Shown in pieces: positions 35,029 through 39,529 of a stretch of 39,529 bases of DNA. This DNA comes from an uncultured Ectothiorhodospiraceae bacterium. Its GTDB lineage: Bacteria; Pseudomonadota; Gammaproteobacteria; Nitrococcales; Nitrococcaceae. Positions within the stretch are counted from its first letter, which is position 1. Every line of letters begins with the position of its first letter. The notes below the pieces were generated by a model that did not search any database, was not told where the DNA came from, and saw only the letters and a program-made list of their open reading frames with translations. A program made the position numbers and the translations under genes. Where the stretch lies: NCBI GenBank assembly GCA_913055565.1, contig CAJXKP010000026.1, positions 1 through 39,529 of the forward strand, written 5' to 3'.

Positions 35029-37413
35029 ATGAAGCGAGCATGGTTTGGTGGTAAGCGTGAGCCCATCCAGGATCGGTACTTCCGTGATGCCCTCGATCCG
35101 AACCACTGGCGTGAAGGCGATGCCGAGGACTGGCAGACCTGCTGGTTTACGGGCATGCCCAAGCCGGCCGTCTTCGAGCAGCTCGACGCCACCAAGACGG
35201 TAAATCACATCCCGGGCAACAACAGCCTGACGGTCAAAAGCAACCTCTACGCCACCCTGGCCGCCGCGCACGAGCGCCTCATCGCCCAGGAAGGCACCGA
35301 CGGCGAGCGCCCTCGCCGCCTGCGTTTCTTCCCGACGGTTTACAGCATGCCGCAGGATTATCACGCCTTCCTGGCGGCTGCTTGGGCCGCACCCGACAAG
35401 CGCTGGATCCTCAAGCCTAAGAACGGCTCACGCGGCAAGTCTATCCGGCTGATCACGGATCCAGCCGCGGTACCCGCGGGCGACCGCTGGATGGTCCAGG
35501 AATACCTGGATCGGCCCCACACCATGTTCGGGCGCAAGTATGTCCTTCGCCTCTACGTCCTCATCACATCCGTCGATCCGTTGCGCGTCTACCTCTATCA
35601 CGAGGGCTCGGCGAAGCTGGCCTCCGCCGCCTACGACCCCGATGACAGCGACAACCTCTACGCCCATCTGACCAACCCCGACGTCAACGCCACCAACCAG
35701 GCCAACGCCTCGCCGGTGGTGTTCGTGAATCTGGATCAGTACCGCGAATGGCTCCAGCAACAGGGCCACGACGACGGCGTCCTCTTCGAGCGGCTGCGCG
35801 AGATGGTGACGCTGACCGTGCTGAGTGCGCGCGAGAAGATGCACCAGCGCCTGCAGGCGGTAAGCGCGGACACCTCGGGCTGCTACGAGCTGCTTGGGCT
35901 CGACTGCCTGGTCGATGCCGACCTCAACCCGTGGCTGCTCGAGTGCAACCTCAGCCCATCGCTGGAGACCTGTGCCGCCCCTGAGGACGGTGGCGACACC
36001 GAGACCCGCAACAAGCGCCAGATGATCGAAGACATGGTGCGCCTGCTCGGCCTCAATGAGGCGCCACCCGAGCGCACAGGGCAGGCGGAGCCCGAGCGCC
36101 TGATCGACCACGCCGAGGCGGAGCGCCTGCGAGCCGGCGGCTTTAAGCGCGTCTTCCCGAACGCCGACGCCGCCGACTATCTGCCCTTCCTCCCCATGCC
36201 GCGCCTGGCCGATATGGTGCTCGCCGAGCACGCCAGTGGCCGGAGCCTGACCCGGCCGGTCATGCAACCGCGTGCCACCCAGGAGCTAATCGCCGACGAC
36301 CGGCTGAGCCTCTACAACGAGCTCACGCAGACCCTCTACACCCCCAACCCGTCAGCGGCATGGATATGGCTGCAGGCCGTCGATGGCGCCGATGCCGACC
36401 GTATCGCCGAGGCGCTGGCGACGGCCCGCGGCGAGGCCGGGGAGGAGACGAGCTGGAGCACGCGTCAGGAGGTATGGGATCTTCTGGCCGACTGGGCGGC
36501 AACGGGGCTCCTCGTCCAGGCAACGGGCGAGGCGACGCGTGAGGCAACGCCCCCGACAACGGCCCATGCCGCTGCCAGCGCACCACCGACGCGCTACCTG
36601 GTCCTCGGCGACGCTATCATGGCCGTCACGATGCCGGACTGGGGGCTCGACGAGCGGCTGCAGCAGGCCTTCGCACCGCTGCTCGCCAGTAACGTGACAA
36701 CCTCACCCGAGCGTGAGCTACAGGTCCTGACGATGGGGGGCGGCTACGCCCTCGCCTGCTCGGGCGAGCTCACGGCAAGCGGCCTATCCGTGGCGGCTGT
36801 CCTACCGACGCTGCAAGGGCAACTCGGCACCGAACTGGCACGCATCCGTTGCGGTAGCGTGTTGCTAGGCGCCCTGGTGCCGATCGGGATCAGCGACCAG
36901 GCCCTATGGGTGCTGCCCGTTAGCCGCGATGGCGACACGGCGATGGCCCTCAGCCTCGCGGAGCGGCTCGGCGCTGGCCACAGCGGCGGTATCGAGCTCG
37001 GCGACGACGGCAAGGCTCAGCCTCTTGGTCTGCCAATTGCCACGAAGACAGAACCGAGATCGGATGAGCATGCCTTCCACCATGGCCGCGACGGCGAGGC
37101 GCCCTATTACCTCGCGGCATCAACGGCACCATCCATGCACGCCGGCTATACGGTGGTCGGCGTCGTTCAACCGAGCACCGATGACAGCACGGGCGGCGAC
37201 GCGCTTAGTTTGCACGAACTCATGCCGGCGGTGATCCATGGCCTCGCCACCGGTGCCGAGGGCGGCCTGGATGCGGCGACGGCCGGCTGGTTTTGGGACT
37301 GGCTCGGCCAGCGGCAACTGCTCACCGCCGATGCGTCCCAGACCAACGCCCTCGAGCGCGTGGTACAACGGCTTGCCCCCGCCTGCGAGTGCAACGACGC
37401 ATCGGCGCCGTAG
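35029..37413 (+). CDS. TTL-like ATP-grasp ligase fused to PqqD-like recognition and HPr-kinase-like domains
   Basis: A 794-residue protein. Residues about 45-345 match tubulin-tyrosine-ligase-like enzymes closely: WILKPKNGSRGKSI (K129, nucleotide loop), WMVQEYLDRPHTMFGRKY, then VLRLYVLITSVDPLRVYLYH, AHLTNPDVN and LLGLDCLVDADLNPWLLECN followed by LSPSL, keeping the metal-binding E305 and N307. TTLL enzymes join amino acids (Tyr, Glu, Gly) to protein tails using ATP. Residues about 425-497 resemble PqqD-type RiPP recognition domains (YTPNPSAAWIWLQAVDGADA, then the VWDLLADWAATGLLV helix). Residues about 521-690 resemble HPr-kinase-like proteins, but the phosphate loop reads PVSRDGDTAMAL with no GKS/T, so kinase activity is unlikely. 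Start ATG with AAGGGGAG. Divergent from acidic copy A. Ligation to the acidic tails is inferred. Confidence 0.85.
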   Translation: MKRAWFGGKREPIQDRYFRDALDPNHWREGDAEDWQTCWFTGMPKPAVFEQLDATKTVNHIPGNNSLTVKSNLYATLAAAHERLIAQEGTDGERPRRLRFFPTVYSMPQDYHAFLAAAWAAPDKRWILKPKNGSRGKSIRLITDPAAVPAGDRWMVQEYLDRPHTMFGRKYVLRLYVLITSVDPLRVYLYHEGSAKLASAAYDPDDSDNLYAHLTNPDVNATNQANASPVVFVNLDQYREWLQQQGHDDGVLFERLREMVTLTVLSAREKMHQRLQAVSADTSGCYELLGLDCLVDADLNPWLLECNLSPSLETCAAPEDGGDTETRNKRQMIEDMVRLLGLNEAPPERTGQAEPERLIDHAEAERLRAGGFKRVFPNADAADYLPFLPMPRLADMVLAEHASGRSLTRPVMQPRATQELIADDRLSLYNELTQTLYTPNPSAAWIWLQAVDGADADRIAEALATARGEAGEETSWSTRQEVWDLLADWAATGLLVQATGEATREATPPTTAHAAASAPPTRYLVLGDAIMAVTMPDWGLDERLQQAFAPLLASNVTTSPERELQVLTMGGGYALACSGELTASGLSVAAVLPTLQGQLGTELARIRCGSVLLGALVPIGISDQALWVLPVSRDGDTAMALSLAERLGAGHSGGIELGDDGKAQPLGLPIATKTEPRSDEHAFHHGRDGEAPYYLAASTAPSMHAGYTVVGVVQPSTDDSTGGDALSLHELMPAVIHGLATGAEGGLDAATAGWFWDWLGQRQLLTADASQTNALERVVQRLAPACECNDASAP

Positions 37414-37553
37414 CAGCCGCTCGATGGGGCGTCCGCGCTCGCACCTTGGCCAGACCCCCTACGTAGTCACCCCAATAGCCCCGCTCGGCCGCCCGCTGGC
37501 ACGGTTATCTCCGACGTTAGAAGACCAGCTCACAGCAGTAGAGGAGATAACCG

Positions 37554-38081
37554 ATGGCCAAGATCCCGTACGCCGAGGAGGGTCACGAGGCCCAGGGCGC
37601 CGGCGCGGTCTACACGCAGTTCAAGGAAGGCCTGGGCGTGGTGCCGAATGTCATGAAGCTTGTGGGGCATTCGGGACCCGCGACCCAGGCGATGGGCAGC
37701 GTCTTGGACGCCTATTTCAATCAGCTCAGCATCGACGCCAAGCTCCGCGAGATCGCCTATCTGACGGTCGCGCGCTACAACGGCTGCGCCTACTGCCAGG
37801 GGCATCACGTGCCGGCCGGCAAGCAGGCGGGCCTGACCGATGGCCAGATCGAGCAGCTTGGTGAAGCCGGGTTCACTAGCAGCGACTTCACAGAGGCCGA
37901 GCAGGCCGTGATCCGCTTCGCCTACGAGTCCTCGCGCGACGTGGCCGCCTCGGACCAGACCATCGAGGCGCTCAAGAGGCACTACGATAATAAGGCCATC
38001 GCCGAGATCACCTACGTGGTGGCCACGGGCAACTTCATCCAGCGCATCGGCAAGAACTTGGGCGTGGAGCTAGAAGGCTAG
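37554..38081 (+). CDS. AhpD-like / carboxymuconolactone-decarboxylase family protein
   Basis: A 175-residue all-helical protein. The redox motif CAYCQGHH (about residues 82-89, in NGCAYCQGHHVPAGKQAG) is the AhpD-type CXXC with a following histidine, seen in alkylhydroperoxidases and related peroxidase reductases. LREIAYLTVARYN precedes it, and EITYVVATGNFIQRIGK follows. Ribosome site GAGGAG. It is 140 bases downstream of the TTL-like gene on the same strand, with a terminator after it, so the two may form a transcription unit. Function in that context is unknown. Confidence 0.88.
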   Translation: MAKIPYAEEGHEAQGAGAVYTQFKEGLGVVPNVMKLVGHSGPATQAMGSVLDAYFNQLSIDAKLREIAYLTVARYNGCAYCQGHHVPAGKQAGLTDGQIEQLGEAGFTSSDFTEAEQAVIRFAYESSRDVAASDQTIEALKRHYDNKAIAEITYVVATGNFIQRIGKNLGVELEG

Positions 38082-38100
38082 TCAATCGGCTCGCGCACCG

Positions 38101-38134
38101 ACCCCGGCGCGGCCATTGCGCCGGGGTGGTTTTG
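38101..38134 (+). terminator. Rho-independent terminator
   Basis: ACCCCGGCGC-GGCCATT-GCGCCGGGGT: perfect 10-bp GC stem, 7-base loop, then GGTTTTG. Ends the AhpD-like gene. Confidence 0.82.
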
Positions 38135-38138
38135 ACAA

Positions 38139-38165
38139 CAAGCATCGCCGTAAGACGGTTGCTTG
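38139..38165 (-). terminator. Candidate terminator for the porin gene
   Basis: On the minus strand CAAGCA-A-CCGT-CTT-ACGG-CGA-TGCTTG forms a stem with a small internal loop, followed by TTGT. It lies 14 bases past the porin stop. Confidence 0.5.
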
Positions 38166-38179
38166 GCCCTTGCCGCCCC

Positions 38180-38905
38180 TTAGAAAGAGCTGGAGAGCAT
38201 CAACTCAATGCGCTCATCGGCGACAGTGTCGCCTCCCTGATCGTCGTCGACATCCGTTCCGACACCCGTAACGGTAGCGGTGTAGTGGTCAGCGAACGAA
38301 GCGCTGATGTTCACCCCATAGTGGGTATAATCATCAACACCAAACTTGGCATTATCGTCGATGGCTTGATAGCCAATGTTGCCGCCAACGCTGATGACAT
38401 CGTTAATGGGCACGGTCACGCTAGACCGATAGTTTTGGGCGTCACCGGTTTCGTCAAAGAATTCGTTGGTAACATCAAAACCCGCGCTGACGGACGCGAC
38501 GCCAAAGTCGTAGCTCACCGTGCCGTAAACCTCGCCGTAATCGAAGTCATCACCCGGCTCGCTGGTGTCGGGGTAGAAGAAGTAGACGGCGCCGACATCG
38601 ATGCCAACGTTATTAAAGCTGCCTGCCCAACCGGCGTAGGTATCCATCTCCAGGCTAGCGTCACCGAACTCCACATTGGAATTCCAGTTCCCGACATAGA
38701 ACCCGGACTCATGCGCGAGGTCAAAGCCACCCTGTAACGCCGGCCCCTCGTCCGTTTGCGTAAACCCACGAAAAGTATAGTCGCTAGTGAGGGCGATGTT
38801 ACTGGATAGATCCCACCCGGTATCCCCGATCTCAGTGGCCGGTGCGCCGGTGGCGAACAGGCCTAGCGTAGCCGCGAGCGCGGCGGGCACACACTTCGTT
38901 GTCAT
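38180..38905 (-). CDS. TorF family putative porin
   Basis: Outer-membrane beta-barrel of 241 residues with a signal peptide (about 1-23, ending ATGAPA). The first strand is the family's characteristic LSSNIALTSDYTFRGFTQTD, with GPALQGGFDLAHESGFYVGNW after it, and alternating strands such as DTYAGWAGSFNNVGIDVGAV to a terminal aromatic (LMLSSSF). Strand loops are Asp/Glu-rich. ATG 38905 with AAAGGAG upstream; the longer open frame to 38965 lacks a site. Hairpins occur in its leader. Solute unknown. Confidence 0.88.
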   Translation of the reverse strand: MTTKCVPAALAATLGLFATGAPATEIGDTGWDLSSNIALTSDYTFRGFTQTDEGPALQGGFDLAHESGFYVGNWNSNVEFGDASLEMDTYAGWAGSFNNVGIDVGAVYFFYPDTSEPGDDFDYGEVYGTVSYDFGVASVSAGFDVTNEFFDETGDAQNYRSSVTVPINDVISVGGNIGYQAIDDNAKFGVDDYTHYGVNISASFADHYTATVTGVGTDVDDDQGGDTVADERIELMLSSSF

Positions 38906-38938
38906 GGCCCTTCTCCTTTTAAGACAGGCTGTATTTAA

Positions 38939-39002
38939 AGCCCCAAAATCGGGGCTACCTGCCAAAGAGGATGCATAGGCCGTGCCAAGCCCGTCCGGGC
39001 TT
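38939..39002 (-). promoter_or_regulatory. Two hairpins in the porin leader
   Basis: AGCCCC-N6-GGGGCT (38939-38956) lies 33 bases before the start. A second palindrome, AAGCCCG-TC-CGGGCTT (38987-39002), lies upstream. On the minus strand the first is followed by TTTAAATAC. They may stabilise the message or act as an attenuator. A TATAAA at about 39020-39025 is a possible -10. Confidence 0.4.
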
Positions 39003-39121
39003 ACGCCATAGGGCTGCTACTTTATAGACAGGTTCGACACAAGAGAAAAAGCGCGCATACACGGTGCCTCCCACTGGACGTGCGCACCAAAAGGAGGCAA
39101 GACTGAGAGTTCTAGCCCTTT

Positions 39122-39364
39122 CTAGAGTGCCAGACCGACGATGATGACTAGGCCGAGCAATACCGCGGCGATAAGGAGCATCAGCCAGCCCGTGGAACGG
39201 GCACTATCACTGTGCGCGTCGAGCTCATCCAGATGCGCCCGGAGCTGGGCGTCATCGAGCTCGCTGCAATGGGGGCAAGATGATTCCCCTTTTGGGTGGC
39301 GCTGGCCGCAGCGGGTGCAGCGTCGGCTGCGCCTTATAGGGGGCAGGAAGCCCGGTAGTGGCAT
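39122..39364 (-). CDS. Small zinc-ribbon membrane protein
   Basis: An 80-residue protein. CTRCGQRHPKGESSCPHC is a C-X2-C...C-X2-C zinc-ribbon; an amphipathic acidic stretch follows, and residues about 60-79 (WLMLLIAAVLLGLVIIVGLA) form one C-terminal transmembrane helix. The ATG at 39364 is chosen; a TTG six bases further up is also in frame. It follows purL by 30 bases on the same strand. No function is known to me for this small family. Confidence 0.7.
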   Translation of the reverse strand: MPLPGFLPPIRRSRRCTRCGQRHPKGESSCPHCSELDDAQLRAHLDELDAHSDSARSTGWLMLLIAAVLLGLVIIVGLAL

Positions 39365-39394
39365 AACCAATGCTCGCCGTAATCGCTGCCGCGC

Positions 39395-39529
39395 TCAGCC
39401 TAGCGCGCACCGCGCGTTGCGGAACAGCCGTAGCCAGGGACCGTCCTCGCCCCAGCACGGCGGATGCCAGGAGTGCTGGACACTGCGGAAAACGCGCTCG
39501 GGATGCGGCATGGTGATGGTCACGCGGCC
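39395..39529 (-). CDS. purL: Phosphoribosylformylglycinamidine synthase, C-terminus (partial)
   Basis: The last 44 residues of the purine-biosynthesis enzyme FGAM synthase; the rest lies beyond the window edge. The glutaminase triad end is visible as [19 protein letters not shown] (catalytic His and Glu in HPE), then [15 protein letters not shown], typical of the long proteobacterial form. Ends in TGA at 39395-39397. Confidence 0.95.
   Translation of the reverse strand, partial: GRVTITMPHPERVFRSVQHSWHPPCWGEDGPWLRLFRNARCALG

Overview
This is a GC-rich chromosomal window from a gammaproteobacterium. The last 135 bases are the C-terminus of a proteobacterial purL, and the protein families (TorF-type porin, KefB/C antiporter, VanZ, DUF2845, DUF302, YeeE/YedE) fit that group. 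A halophilic or marine lineage is my inference from the acidic proteins and gene content. I see no rRNA, tRNA, CRISPR, IS element or phage gene. Coding density is high, with a few decayed genes.

Layout. 1-5.4 kb: end of an RND efflux pump, a bacterial pentameric ligand-gated ion channel, then two decayed genes (a half-length AspT/YidE-type transporter and a hydrolase lacking its catalytic core). 5.6-9.2 kb: a fused 5-oxoprolinase/hydantoinase. 9.3-19.4 kb: a phosphorus island with a PlcP-like phospholipase C, an Agt-like glycosyltransferase, a class III aminotransferase, an Mpo1-like membrane protein, phosphatidylserine decarboxylase, a PE N-methyltransferase-like enzyme, phosphonoacetate hydrolase and a secreted phytase/esterase-like protein. 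Candidate Pho boxes (7-4-7 direct repeats related to CTGTCAT-N4-CTGTCAC) precede six of these genes. The island therefore looks like a PhoB-controlled programme for replacing phospholipids with glycolipids and scavenging organic phosphorus.

19.7-30.7 kb: VanZ-like protein, KefB/C-type antiporter, a response regulator with a C-terminal membrane anchor, a photolyase translationally coupled to a DUF2256 protein, DUF924, an old yellow enzyme, a GAF-GGDEF-EAL protein frameshifted at a C7 run, a sirtuin and a DUF2845 protein.

30.9-38.1 kb is the most unusual part. A 794-residue protein joins a tubulin-tyrosine-ligase-like ATP-grasp domain (TTL/TTLL family), a PqqD-like peptide-recognition domain and an HPr-kinase-like domain without a Walker lysine. 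It is transcribed divergently from a small protein with a Glu-Gly-Glu tail, and a second acidic-tailed small protein lies nearby. Both small proteins share a leader-like N-terminus and end in low-complexity acidic tails that resemble the substrates of eukaryotic TTLL enzymes. DinB, DoxX, DUF302, a YeeE/YedE transporter and an AhpD-like protein surround them. I propose, as inference, a bacterial tail-modifying peptide system in which a leader-guided TTL ligase adds amino acids to acidic tails.

38.2-39.5 kb: TorF-like porin, a small zinc-ribbon membrane protein and the purL 3' end.
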